44,351 nucleotides of DNA, from NCBI GenBank assembly GCA_024642065.1, contig JAHEBW010000009.1, positions 1 through 44,351 on the forward strand, given 5' to 3'. The notes beneath the pieces are model-generated. The model did not search any database, was not told the DNA's origin, and saw only the letters and a list, made by a program, of their open reading frames with translations. Shown here piece after piece: positions 18,924-26,908 of the stretch. The DNA is from Polynucleobacter sp. (GTDB lineage: Bacteria; Pseudomonadota; Gammaproteobacteria; Burkholderiales; Burkholderiaceae). The position numbers and the translations under genes are program-made. The stretch's first letter is position 1, and every line of letters starts with the position of its first letter.

Positions 18924-19655
18924 TTGACTATCCTGGCCATCGACACCTCGACACAGTGGTGTTCTGTGGCCTTGGTTAATCCCCAAGGAGGCTCGGATAT
19001 ATCCAAGCCTCCTTTTTCTTTGATTCGTCATGAAAACCTAGGCCCAGAATCCAGTCAGCATGCCTTAGATTGGGTCGAAGCTTTACTTGGTGAAGCTGAT
19101 ATCTTTTTCAAGGATCTAGAAGCGATTGCAGTTGGGATTGGTCCAGGCGCTTTCACAGGTATTCGGATTGGTGTCGGTATTGGCCAAGGTATGGCTTTGG
19201 GTGGTGATTTGCCATGCTTGCCAATTGTTTGTCTAGACGCGATTGCTCTAGAGGGCATTAACTCTCTTCATATCCCATCTGGAGAGCAAGTCCTAGTAGC
19301 CGTTGATGCTCGCATGAGCGAGGTGTATTGGGCGCAATATACAGTTCAAGAAAATGGTTTGCCTGAGAGAGTGGGCGATATTCATTTATCAGCACCGGAG
19401 AGCATTGAGCTACCTACAAGCCCTTATTACCTAGTAGGCAATGCAGTGACGGCTTATCCAGAAAAAATGGCCCAGCATCAAGCGCAAGCGATTAAGGTCG
19501 ATGTTGATGCTGTACCTCATGCCAGATCGATTGCCCGTTTAGGATTTGATGCTCTAGAAAAGGGTCTGCAAGTCAGCGCTGAAGAACTTCAGCCGATTTA
19601 CATCAGAGATAAGGTGGCGCAAACCATCGCTGAACGAGCAGGAACTCAAGGTTAA
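18924..19655 (+). CDS. tsaB: tRNA threonylcarbamoyladenosine biosynthesis protein TsaB
   Basis: TsaB is the non-catalytic partner of TsaD in making the t6A37 tRNA modification. The 243-residue ASKHA-fold protein begins TILAIDTSTQWCSVAL and carries IAVGIGPGAFTGIRIGVGIGQGMALG and VLVAVDARMSEVYWA, all typical. The start is TTG, immediately after the aceB stop (TAA-TTG), so translation probably depends on ribosomes finishing aceB. A small insert SDISKPPF in the second strand-loop is unusual but harmless. rimI follows after 10 bases. Confidence 0.94.
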   Translation: MTILAIDTSTQWCSVALVNPQGGSDISKPPFSLIRHENLGPESSQHALDWVEALLGEADIFFKDLEAIAVGIGPGAFTGIRIGVGIGQGMALGGDLPCLPIVCLDAIALEGINSLHIPSGEQVLVAVDARMSEVYWAQYTVQENGLPERVGDIHLSAPESIELPTSPYYLVGNAVTAYPEKMAQHQAQAIKVDVDAVPHARSIARLGFDALEKGLQVSAEELQPIYIRDKVAQTIAERAGTQG

Positions 19656-19665
19656 GGGTAGCCTT

Positions 19666-20154
19666 ATGTTCGAGACCAGACTATTGCCGATGGCTGTGCG
19701 TGATCTCGATCAGGTTGTAGCGATTGAAAATAAGAGTCACTTAGCACCATGGACCTTGGGTAAATTCACCGACTCCTTAGACGCTGGTTATTGGGCATAT
19801 TCATTAACTCAATTAGGTATTGATGATGCACCTGATACTTTGATTGCTTATTGCATCTTGATGCCTGGCGTTGATGACTTAAGTTTGCTCAACATCACTG
19901 TTGATCCTCAATATCGTCGCCAGTCTTGGGCTAGAAAAATACTCTCAGTGATGGAAGATCAAGCGAGTCAAAAAGGTTTTCAGAAAATATTCCTGGAAGT
20001 TCGCGCTAGCAACGCCCCCGCCATTGCTCTTTATGATCGTATGGGATATCAGCAGGTGGGCATCAGAAAAGCATATTATCCAATCCATGAAGGGCAGCGT
20101 GAAGATGCTCTGGTAATGATGAAAGAATTGATGAAAGAGTCGATAACAGCATGA
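19666..20154 (+). CDS. rimI: GNAT N-acetyltransferase, RimI-like
   Basis: RimI acetylates the N-terminus of ribosomal protein S18. The 162-residue protein fits the family with AIENKSHLAPWTLGKFTDSLDAGYWAY and LLNITVDPQYRRQSWARKIL, then FLEVRASNAPAIALYDRMGYQQVGIRKAYYP. The acetyl-CoA loop normally reads R/Q-x-x-G-x-G/A; here it is RRQSWAR, so the first glycine is serine. That may weaken cofactor binding. Placement after tsaB is the common gene order. The stop overlaps the next start by four bases (ATGA). Confidence 0.9.
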   Translation: MFETRLLPMAVRDLDQVVAIENKSHLAPWTLGKFTDSLDAGYWAYSLTQLGIDDAPDTLIAYCILMPGVDDLSLLNITVDPQYRRQSWARKILSVMEDQASQKGFQKIFLEVRASNAPAIALYDRMGYQQVGIRKAYYPIHEGQREDALVMMKELMKESITA

Positions 20155-20654
20155 GTCAGAAAGATTATTTAAACGCGATGGGTATTAGCACTTGGGATCT
20201 GCAAGATGCGGGATCTGAGCCAAATTCCAATCAAGCAAGTGCTGCGCATTCTGCAGCGCAAGATGTGAATACAGATACAGCAATTGCAGCAAGTGAGGCT
20301 GGTCTTTGGACTTTTGTGATTGATCAGCTATCAGGTGATGCCAATTTGTTGTTTGACAAAATCTTGGCATCTCTCATGTTAAATCGATCTCAAGTTCAGA
20401 TCATTACATGTGCAGAGGCTCTAGCTGGTCAGTCGTCAGGACATGTGATTCTAGCGATGGGATCTGATCTAGGTAAAAAGCTCTTGCAGATGCAAGAGCC
20501 TTTTGAAGAACTACGTGGTGCTGTTCACTCATTAGAGCAGGGTGATGCTGAGTGGCCAGTTGTTTTGACTTATCACCCAGAACATCTTTTAAAGCGTTCT
20601 GCTGATAAGTCAAAAACTTGGCAAGATCTTATTTTGGCAAGATCTTTGATTTAA
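20151..20654 (+). CDS. HolD-like / reduced uracil-DNA-glycosylase-like protein
   Basis: This 167-residue protein begins MSQKDYLNAMGISTWDLQD, resembling the N-terminal chi-binding peptide of the DNA polymerase III psi subunit (LGITQWSL in E. coli HolD, from memory). After a low-complexity Ala/Ser/Asn-rich linker (about 20-47), the rest looks like the C-terminal half of family 4 uracil-DNA glycosylases, ending VVLTYHPEHLLKRSADKSKTWQDL. The iron-sulfur cysteines and the GExPG catalytic motif are absent, so glycosylase activity is unlikely. E. coli also has holD next to rimI, which supports a psi role. The start overlaps rimI by four bases. Confidence 0.6.
   Translation: MSQKDYLNAMGISTWDLQDAGSEPNSNQASAAHSAAQDVNTDTAIAASEAGLWTFVIDQLSGDANLLFDKILASLMLNRSQVQIITCAEALAGQSSGHVILAMGSDLGKKLLQMQEPFEELRGAVHSLEQGDAEWPVVLTYHPEHLLKRSADKSKTWQDLILARSLI
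20475..20499 (-). terminator. Minus-strand terminator candidate inside the HolD-like gene
   Basis: Read on the minus strand, GCTCTTGCA-TC-TGCAAGAGC is a perfect 9-bp stem followed by TTTTT. It lies about 160 bases past the stop of the terC-like gene. No hairpin exists in the 3-base gap between the two convergent genes, so this is the first good stop for terC transcripts. Confidence 0.6.
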
Positions 20655-20657
20655 ATC

Positions 20658-21425
20658 TTAAGCGTTTAAATTATTTTTCTTAGTTCTCGCACGGATGTTG
20701 AGGAACTCAACTAAGAGTGAGAAAGCCATCGCAAAGTAAACATATCCTTTAGGGATGTGAACGTCTAAGCTTTCTGCGATCAACACAAGACCAACAATCG
20801 TCAAGAAAGACAATGCCAATACTTTGATGGATGGGTGTCTGTGGACAAACTCACCGATCGGTTTAGCTGCGTAAAGCATCACTGCAATAGAAGCCAATAC
20901 CGCAGCAATCATGATCGAGATTTCATCGACTAAGCCTACCGCTGTGATCACGCTATCGAGTGAGAACACAATATCTAAGATACCAATCTGAATCACAGCA
21001 CCCCAGAATACTTTTGCTTTAGCCGCTGTTGCCGCCGCTGCTGAAATCACAGGCTTAGAGTCATCGTAACTTTCAACGTGCTCCTCTTCAGCTTCCACTT
21101 CAAGATAAATCTCTTTGGAAGCTTTCCATAGCAGGAACAAACCACCGAAGAACAAGATCAGATCTCTACCGCTGATCTCTTGATTAAAGGCTGTGAACAG
21201 GGCTTCTGTGAGGCCCATTACCCAAGATAAGCTCAAGAGCAATAGAACGCGAGTGATGAGGGCAAACATCAAACCGAAGCGGCGAACTTGATCGCGCATT
21301 TCGGCCGGCAAGCGGTTGGCGATCACGCTAATGAAAATAATGTTGTCGATACCCAAAACGATTTCTAAAGCAGCGAGTGTTAGAAACGCGATGATGGTGT
21401 TGGGATCTAAAAGAAATTCAAGCAT
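20658..21425 (-). CDS. TerC/YgdQ-family integral membrane protein
   Basis: The 255-residue protein has about seven membrane helices. The family motif ALEIVLGIDNIIFIS appears near residue 20 and a second aspartate motif FSLDSVITAVGLVDEI near residue 155. These paired acidic motifs mark the TerC superfamily of putative metal-ion exporters, for which manganese export is shown in some members. A charged cytoplasmic loop (EVEAEEEHVESYDDSKP) separates helices 3 and 4. Tellurium resistance should not be inferred. It ends three bases from the convergent HolD-like gene. Confidence 0.9.
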   Translation of the reverse strand: MLEFLLDPNTIIAFLTLAALEIVLGIDNIIFISVIANRLPAEMRDQVRRFGLMFALITRVLLLLSLSWVMGLTEALFTAFNQEISGRDLILFFGGLFLLWKASKEIYLEVEAEEEHVESYDDSKPVISAAAATAAKAKVFWGAVIQIGILDIVFSLDSVITAVGLVDEISIMIAAVLASIAVMLYAAKPIGEFVHRHPSIKVLALSFLTIVGLVLIAESLDVHIPKGYVYFAMAFSLLVEFLNIRARTKKNNLNA

Positions 21426-21515
21426 CAGTAGTCGCCTTAAAGTTAATGTTTTTTTATATCAAAAATACGCTTTTTGCTATCTTACATATAACTTGCAGGG
21501 GCTGGTTAAGATTCT

Positions 21516-21544
21516 GAATTACCTGAAAAATTGTGGGGTAATTC
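21516..21544. repeat. Inverted repeat between lplT and the terC-like gene
   Basis: GAATTACC and GGTAATTC form a perfect 8-bp inverted repeat with a 13-base spacer, just after the lplT stop. No T-run follows on either strand, so it is either an mRNA-end hairpin without an intrinsic-terminator tail or a binding site upstream of terC. Confidence 0.4.
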
Positions 21545-21550
21545 TAGAAA

Positions 21551-22867
21551 TTAATGCTTGTGTTCACCAATCAAATGCAGTGAATCGTATTCCGCTTGAT
21601 TGCGTTCATGCCAGCGAATGATGTAGACCATGATCACGCAAACAAAGCTGCCAAATAGCAAAATCACAATCGAGATCGGTACATCTAACCAAATCAATAT
21701 CGAGTACAAGCAAAGCATGCCGAGTACCGATAAGTTTTCATTGAAGTTTTGCACGGCAATGGAATGACCTGCTGATAACAGGACGTGGCCACGATGTTGC
21801 AACAAGGCATTCATAGGCACCACAAAATAACCAGACATCCAGCCAATGGTCATTAAGAAGATATAAGCAATTAGCAGATACAAAGGTACTTGGAAGAATC
21901 CTAAATCAACTTGAATGTTCGGTAATAAGTCTTTGCGATAGATCGCCATAACCATGACCAAGGCACCCATCATCACGCCGAATTGCAAAACACCTAATGA
22001 TTTCTTCAAAGGCACTCGCCAGGCAGCCCAAACGGCACCACCAGCAACACCAAAAGCCACTACTGCTTGCAAGATGGCGCCTTGTGACAAAGTCATGCCA
22101 AGGGCCGATTCAGCCCATTTGAGAACGATGAACTGTAAAGTCGCTCCTGCGCCCCAGAACAAAGTGGTCACCGCTAAGGAGATCTGACCTAAGCGATCTT
22201 GCCAAAGAGTTCTAAAGCAATGTTCAAAGTCTTTGATCAAACGGATTGGATTGCTTTCTTGCTTTGGATAAACCGCACCCGTATCAGGGATTCTTAAATT
22301 GAAAGCAGCAGCAATGATGTAAACCAAGGCAATGATGCAAATAGCAGATTCTGGTGCCGTATCGACGCCCGTATCAAAGAAAGGGATATCAAAGCCAAGT
22401 AAGAAGGTAGATAACTGATTAGAAATCAACATGCCACCAAAAACCGTACCCAAAATAATCGATCCAACGGTTAAACCTTCGATCCAACCATTAGCAGCCA
22501 CTAGTTTTTCAGGGGGTAATAATTCAGTCAAAATGCCATATTTGGCAGGTGAGTAAGCTGCTGCGCCAAAACCAACAATGGCGTAAGCCATGAGTGGATG
22601 GGTGCTAAACAACATGGCCATACAACCAACAATCTTGATGGTGTTGGTCATGAACATCACCTTACCCTTGGGTCGCGAGTCGGCGAAGGCGCCTACAAAG
22701 GCTGCCAAGACAACATAGGATAAAACGAAGAAAAGTTTGAGGAGCGGAGTCATCCAAGCTGGAGCTTGGAGTTGATATAAGAGTGCAATAGCAGCTATTA
22801 AAAGCGCGTTGTCTGCAAGCGACGAAAAAAATTGCGCCGCCATAATTGTGTAAAAACCTGGTTTCAT
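21551..22867 (-). CDS. lplT: Lysophospholipid transporter LplT
   Basis: LplT flips lysophospholipids across the inner membrane for re-acylation. The 438-residue MFS-type protein begins FYTIMAAQFFSSLADNALLIAAIALL, the family signature, and contains GAFADSRPKGKVMF, AAYSPAKYGILTELLPPEKLVAANGWIEG and about twelve membrane helices. The acyltransferase partner Aas is not nearby. The start ATG at 22867 is used; a second in-frame ATG at 22843 (MAAQFFSS) would avoid overlap with the upstream region of alr. It is divergent from alr. Confidence 0.93.
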   Translation of the reverse strand: MKPGFYTIMAAQFFSSLADNALLIAAIALLYQLQAPAWMTPLLKLFFVLSYVVLAAFVGAFADSRPKGKVMFMTNTIKIVGCMAMLFSTHPLMAYAIVGFGAAAYSPAKYGILTELLPPEKLVAANGWIEGLTVGSIILGTVFGGMLISNQLSTFLLGFDIPFFDTGVDTAPESAICIIALVYIIAAAFNLRIPDTGAVYPKQESNPIRLIKDFEHCFRTLWQDRLGQISLAVTTLFWGAGATLQFIVLKWAESALGMTLSQGAILQAVVAFGVAGGAVWAAWRVPLKKSLGVLQFGVMMGALVMVMAIYRKDLLPNIQVDLGFFQVPLYLLIAYIFLMTIGWMSGYFVVPMNALLQHRGHVLLSAGHSIAVQNFNENLSVLGMLCLYSILIWLDVPISIVILLFGSFVCVIMVYIIRWHERNQAEYDSLHLIGEHKH

Positions 22868-22917
22868 TCGTACAATTCAGTTATGAACTACCATTAAAAC
22901 ACGAAAGTGAGATTTAT

Positions 22918-24027
22918 CTGTCAAGACCAATAGTAGCCCACATTAATTCTGAGGCATTGCGCCATAACTTGGCGCGTGTGAGAGAACTCGTGCCGAATTC
23001 AAAAGTATGGGCAGTCATCAAGGCGAATGCCTATGGCCATGGCATAACCAAGGCTCTTGAGGGTATGAGTGGCACAGATGGCTTTGCTTTACTAGATTTG
23101 GCAGAAGCGAAAACTTTGCGTGAACATGGTTGGCGTGGCCCCATCTTGTTGCTTGAAGGCTTATTTACTCAAGAAGATGTGTTTGAGGCATTGGACTTGC
23201 ATTGCGATTGCGTCGTGCATGATTTGAATCAAGTTGATTGGTTAGAGAGTGCCATAGAGGCTCGCCAGTCATCAGATGCCAAAGGGCTTCAGATCTTCTT
23301 AAAGATGAATACAGGGATGAACCGCTTGGGTTTTTTACCCGAGGCCTATCGCGAGGTTTTTCACCGGTTGCATGCGGTGGGCTATCAAGTCTCACATATG
23401 ACACATTTCGCCAATGCAGACTATGTAGATAGAACTCCTAGTGTTGATCAACAGGTTGAACTATTTAATCAAACGATTGAAGGTTTGGCTGGAAAAACTT
23501 CTTTATCGAATTCGGCGGCCATTCTTTGGCATCACCATGTGGTCAATTCCGATTGGGTAAGACCAGGCATTATGTTGTACGGTGCATCCCCATCGGGACG
23601 TTATGAAGATATTGAACATGCCAAGCTGCAGGCGGCGATGTCATTGCGTTCAAAAGTGATAGCCATCCAGCATTTGGATTCTGGAGAGACAGTTGGTTAC
23701 GGTTCTCGCTATAAAACAGATGTACCTATTCGGATAGCGGTCATCGCTTGCGGTTATGCCGATGGTTACCCAAGGCATGCCCCCGATGGCACTCCTGTAT
23801 GGGTAGCTGGCGCAACTGGATTAGCAGGTGGGCAGATTTGTCGTATCGCTGGTCAAGTCTCAATGGATATGATTACTATCGATGTGACCGATATGCCTCA
23901 TGTAGAGGTTGGAACAGATGTTGAGCTTTGGGGAGATTATTTACCAGTTGATCAGGTGGCTCAGGCTGCTGGTACGATTGGCTATGAGCTCTTATGTGCC
24001 ATTGCACCAAGGGTCAAGCGCAGCTAA
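22918..24027 (+). CDS. alr: Alanine racemase
   Basis: This PLP enzyme makes D-alanine for peptidoglycan. The sequence VWAVIKANAYGHG places the PLP lysine at residue 35, GYADGYPRHAPDGTPVWV contains the catalytic tyrosine, and the C-terminal beta domain has GQVSMDMITIDVTD. Homologues start M-x-R-P-I, which here corresponds to a CTG codon at 22918 (SRPIVAHINSEALRHNL follows) with AAGTGAG just upstream. The frame has no ATG before the conserved region; the only other option is a TTG at 22846 that would overlap lplT. From CTG the length is 369 residues, normal for the family. A start-codon sequencing error is possible. Confidence 0.93.
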   Translation: MSRPIVAHINSEALRHNLARVRELVPNSKVWAVIKANAYGHGITKALEGMSGTDGFALLDLAEAKTLREHGWRGPILLLEGLFTQEDVFEALDLHCDCVVHDLNQVDWLESAIEARQSSDAKGLQIFLKMNTGMNRLGFLPEAYREVFHRLHAVGYQVSHMTHFANADYVDRTPSVDQQVELFNQTIEGLAGKTSLSNSAAILWHHHVVNSDWVRPGIMLYGASPSGRYEDIEHAKLQAAMSLRSKVIAIQHLDSGETVGYGSRYKTDVPIRIAVIACGYADGYPRHAPDGTPVWVAGATGLAGGQICRIAGQVSMDMITIDVTDMPHVEVGTDVELWGDYLPVDQVAQAAGTIGYELLCAIAPRVKRS

Positions 24028-24053
24028 TCCCGAAATTTCAAATCAGATAGACG

Positions 24054-24085
24054 AAAAAAAGGAAGGATTCAATCCTTCCTTTTTT
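24054..24085. terminator. Bidirectional terminator between alr and bamD
   Basis: The stem GGAAGGA/TCCTTCC with loop TTCAA is framed by A7 and T6. It serves the convergent alr and bamD transcripts. Confidence 0.92.
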
Positions 24086-24109
24086 ATTGATTCAAGATAA
24101 TTCCTGAAG

Positions 24110-24985
24110 TTACTTTCTCCAGATTTGCCACCATGGTGGAGTCTTATCTTCAGCAGTACTGCGGATACCTGTTTCCACAATCTTGCTATTAGGGAAGTTA
24201 AGCTTGAGAACGCGCAAGGCGTCGTTGCTCAGATCCTTCATGCCAATGGCGTCATAGGACTTGTAAAGAATGTACAGCGCTTCTTCAACAGCAGGAGCAC
24301 GGTCGTATTCAGTAATAGCTAATTGGGCGCGATTGATCGCTGCCAAGAATGCTCCGCGGCGATAGTAAAACCTAGCGGTGTTCACATCGCTGTCTGCTAA
24401 AGAGTTCACGATATAACGCATACGGTCTAAAGCGTCAGGTGTGTATTTGCTTTCTGGGAAGCGGGTCGTTAATGTTTTGAATGCTTCAAAAGCATCGCGA
24501 GCTGCTTTAGGATCGCGCTCACTTAAGTCTTGACCAGTTAGCTTACCCAAGAAGCCCATATTGTCGTTAAAAGTAATCAGGCCTTTTAGGTAATAGGCGT
24601 AATCCACCATTGAGTGACCTGGGTGTAATTGGATAAAGCGATCAACAGCAGCGGTTGCTTGTGGAAGATCTCCGCCTTTCCAATGACAGTAGGCTACGTT
24701 CATTTGTGCTTGTTGTGCGTAAGGACCAAATGGGAAGCGTGCTTCTAACTTTTCAAAATACTTCACGCATTTTTCAAAGTCGCCACCATCAAGAGCATCT
24801 TTAGCTTCAACATAGAGTTTGTTTTGTGACCAGCCAGCAGTCTCATCATCAGGACCTCCAGCACATCCCGTTAGGAGTGCAGTAGAGACCATCACAGTGG
24901 CTGTAGCAAAAGACGCGAACATGCGAACGCAAATGCGACTTAAACTAGCGGTGTTTATAGATGGAAGGGCACCCAATTTTGGCAT
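24110..24985 (-). CDS. bamD: Outer-membrane assembly lipoprotein BamD (ComL)
   Basis: BamD is the essential lipoprotein of the BAM complex that inserts beta-barrel proteins into the outer membrane. The 291-residue precursor has a long signal peptide and lipobox LLTGC (Cys41). TPR-like repeats follow: KLYVEAKDALDGGDFEKCVKYFEKLEARFPFGPYA, QATAAVDRFIQLHPGH, AFEAFKTLTTRFPESKY, and a final helical pair to KTPPWWQIWRK. The ATG at 24985 is preferred over 24922 because CAGGAGA lies upstream of it. That choice makes its first 25 bases overlap the divergent rluD start. Confidence 0.94.
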   Translation of the reverse strand: MPKLGALPSINTASLSRICVRMFASFATATVMVSTALLTGCAGGPDDETAGWSQNKLYVEAKDALDGGDFEKCVKYFEKLEARFPFGPYAQQAQMNVAYCHWKGGDLPQATAAVDRFIQLHPGHSMVDYAYYLKGLITFNDNMGFLGKLTGQDLSERDPKAARDAFEAFKTLTTRFPESKYTPDALDRMRYIVNSLADSDVNTARFYYRRGAFLAAINRAQLAITEYDRAPAVEEALYILYKSYDAIGMKDLSNDALRVLKLNFPNSKIVETGIRSTAEDKTPPWWQIWRK

Positions 24986-26004
24986 TACCAGATTCTCCTG
25001 AGAACAATACGTCTGATTATATCGATGAGGATGAGATTATTGCTGTATTTGTGCCAGATAGCTTAGCAGGCGAACGCTTAGATAAGGTTTTGGCCCAATT
25101 AATACCTCAACATTCACGTAATCGGCTGAAAGCTTGGATTGAAGGTGGTTTTGTCACGATTGACGGACAAGCACCCAAAATTAGATATGCAGCTAAGGCT
25201 GGCGACCATATTTTGGTGATTCCCCAGGCCAGTGATGAGGAACAGGCTTACGTCCCTGAAGATATTCCTTTGGACATTGTTTATGAGGATGACGAACTGT
25301 TGGTGATTCATAAGCCAGCTGGCATGGTTGTCCACCCAGCGGCTGGCAATTGGTCAGGAACTCTTCTGAATGCTTTGCTCTTCCGTTACCCAAGTATTGC
25401 TAATGTGCCTAGGGCAGGGATTGTTCATCGTTTAGACAAAGACACATCGGGCTTATTGATGGTGGCTAAAACCCTCGAAGCCCAAACAGATTTAGTCCGC
25501 CAACTTCAGTCACGCCAGGTGATCCGTCGATATTTGGCGCTTGCTTGGGGGCAGGTGAAGTCTCAAACAGTTCATGCATCGATTGGGCGAGATCCTAGAG
25601 ATAGACTCAGGATGGCATTAATCACTGGTTCAGCTGGTAAACCTGCTGTCACACATGTGCAACTGCTTCAAACAGGTGCTTTTGGCAAAGCCAAAGTATC
25701 TTTGATCGCTTGCCGATTAGAAACGGGCCGAACTCATCAAATCAGAGTTCATTTGGAATCTTTGGGGAATGCGCTACTGGGCGACCCTGTCTATAAGAAG
25801 AAAAACCCTGCTGATGCATCTCAATTGGAATTTTCTAGAGGCGGACAGGCTTTGCATGCTGCAGTCTTAGGGATCAAACACCCAAAGACTAAGGAAGAGT
25901 TGTTGTGGCAAGCTCCTATGCCTGATGATATGAAAGACTTAGCTTTGAGATTAGATATTCCTGCAGAGGCGCTTTGGCCAGATTGGGATAGTCTGGATGT
26001 CTAA
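24961..26004 (+). CDS. rluD: Ribosomal large-subunit pseudouridine synthase RluD
   Basis: RluD makes pseudouridines 1911, 1915 and 1917 in helix 69 of 23S rRNA. The 347-residue protein has an N-terminal S4 RNA-binding domain (ERLDKVLAQLIPQHSRNRLKAWIEGGFVTIDG). The catalytic domain has GMVVHPAAGNWSGTLLNAL and HRLDKDTSGLLMVAK, where Asp159 is the nucleophile, and RLETGRTHQIRVHL. The start has a poor ribosome-binding site and overlaps the divergent bamD start, but no other ATG precedes the S4 domain. pgeF overlaps its end by 8 bases. The bamD/rluD/pgeF arrangement is widespread in proteobacteria. Confidence 0.95.
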   Translation: MEGHPILALPDSPENNTSDYIDEDEIIAVFVPDSLAGERLDKVLAQLIPQHSRNRLKAWIEGGFVTIDGQAPKIRYAAKAGDHILVIPQASDEEQAYVPEDIPLDIVYEDDELLVIHKPAGMVVHPAAGNWSGTLLNALLFRYPSIANVPRAGIVHRLDKDTSGLLMVAKTLEAQTDLVRQLQSRQVIRRYLALAWGQVKSQTVHASIGRDPRDRLRMALITGSAGKPAVTHVQLLQTGAFGKAKVSLIACRLETGRTHQIRVHLESLGNALLGDPVYKKKNPADASQLEFSRGGQALHAAVLGIKHPKTKEELLWQAPMPDDMKDLALRLDIPAEALWPDWDSLDV

Positions 26005-26749
26005 AAATTGGATTCGTCCTGATTGGCAGGTTCATCCTCAGGTTCATGCGCTCATCACCAATAGAGAAGGTGGGGTTAGTCTTGCCCCATACGCATCTCT
26101 TAATTTAGGTAGTCATGTTGGAGATGCACCTGAGGCAGTCAAAGAGAATCGGGCCATCCTCAGAAAGCATCTACCTTCAGAGCCTGTTTGGTTAAATCAA
26201 GTTCACGGCATTAGTGTTTTTGATGCGGATGCCTGGGATGGTCAGAGTATTCCGAGTGCCGATGCTGTCATCACAACCCAAGTCAATCGGGTGCTCAGCA
26301 TCATGACAGCAGACTGTTTACCAGTTTTGTTAGTGTCCAAAGATGCTCGTGTGATTGGCGCAGCTCATGCTGGCTGGCGTGGTCTTTGTGCTGGGGTCAT
26401 TGAAGCGACAGTGTCTGCCATGAGAAGTCAATTCAGTGATCCTGGTCTAGAGGTTCAGGCCTATTTGGGTCCTGCGATTGGTCCGAAGGCTTTTGAAGTC
26501 GGAGCAGAGGTGAGAGATGCATTCATTAAGCAAAATGCCAAAAGTGATTCAGCTTTCAAAGCTTCTCATAACGATGGTAAGTATTTAGCCGATATCTATC
26601 AGCTAGCAAGGCTTAGGCTACATGCCTTAGGTGTTGATGACATCAAGGGTGGTCAGGCATGTACGTATCAAGATCAACAGTTCTTTTCATATCGACGCGA
26701 TCAAGTGACAGGGCGCCTCGCTAGCCTTCTTTGGATCGGCAATTCTTAA
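25997..26749 (+). CDS. pgeF: Peptidoglycan editing factor PgeF (YfiH, laccase domain)
   Basis: The 250-residue protein belongs to the DUF152/LACC1 family, described as removing wrongly incorporated muropeptide precursors in E. coli and as having purine-nucleoside activities in homologues. Motifs present are SLNLGSHVGD, WLNQVHGISVF, MTADCLPVLL and IGAAHAGWRGLCAGV, which supply the His-Cys-His zinc site. AYLGPAIGPKAFEVG is also typical. It overlaps rluD by 8 bases and shares its transcript. Older names such as polyphenol oxidase should not be taken as function. Confidence 0.93.
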   Translation: MSKNWIRPDWQVHPQVHALITNREGGVSLAPYASLNLGSHVGDAPEAVKENRAILRKHLPSEPVWLNQVHGISVFDADAWDGQSIPSADAVITTQVNRVLSIMTADCLPVLLVSKDARVIGAAHAGWRGLCAGVIEATVSAMRSQFSDPGLEVQAYLGPAIGPKAFEVGAEVRDAFIKQNAKSDSAFKASHNDGKYLADIYQLARLRLHALGVDDIKGGQACTYQDQQFFSYRRDQVTGRLASLLWIGNS

Positions 26750-26908
26750 AAATAGTTAGATAAAGTGGGTATATGAGCCCTAGAGAACCAGTGCTCGTAA
26801 GCTTGAACGAAGTTATAGATAGGGTTAATTCTTATAACTAATTAGGCGATAAGACCTCAAAATAGAGCTATTAGACATACAGTGAAGTCACTCTATTAAG
26901 GAAGTTTT

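Noticed and set aside
21426..21550. Manganese (yybP-ykoY) riboswitch upstream of the terC-like gene
   Set aside because: Such riboswitches often precede this family, but the 125-base region is AT-rich and lacks the conserved GGGGAGUAG-type core.
22883..22897. ATG AAC TAC CAT TAA as a leader peptide for alr
   Set aside because: Four codons, with no ribosome-binding site; more likely chance than a regulatory leader.
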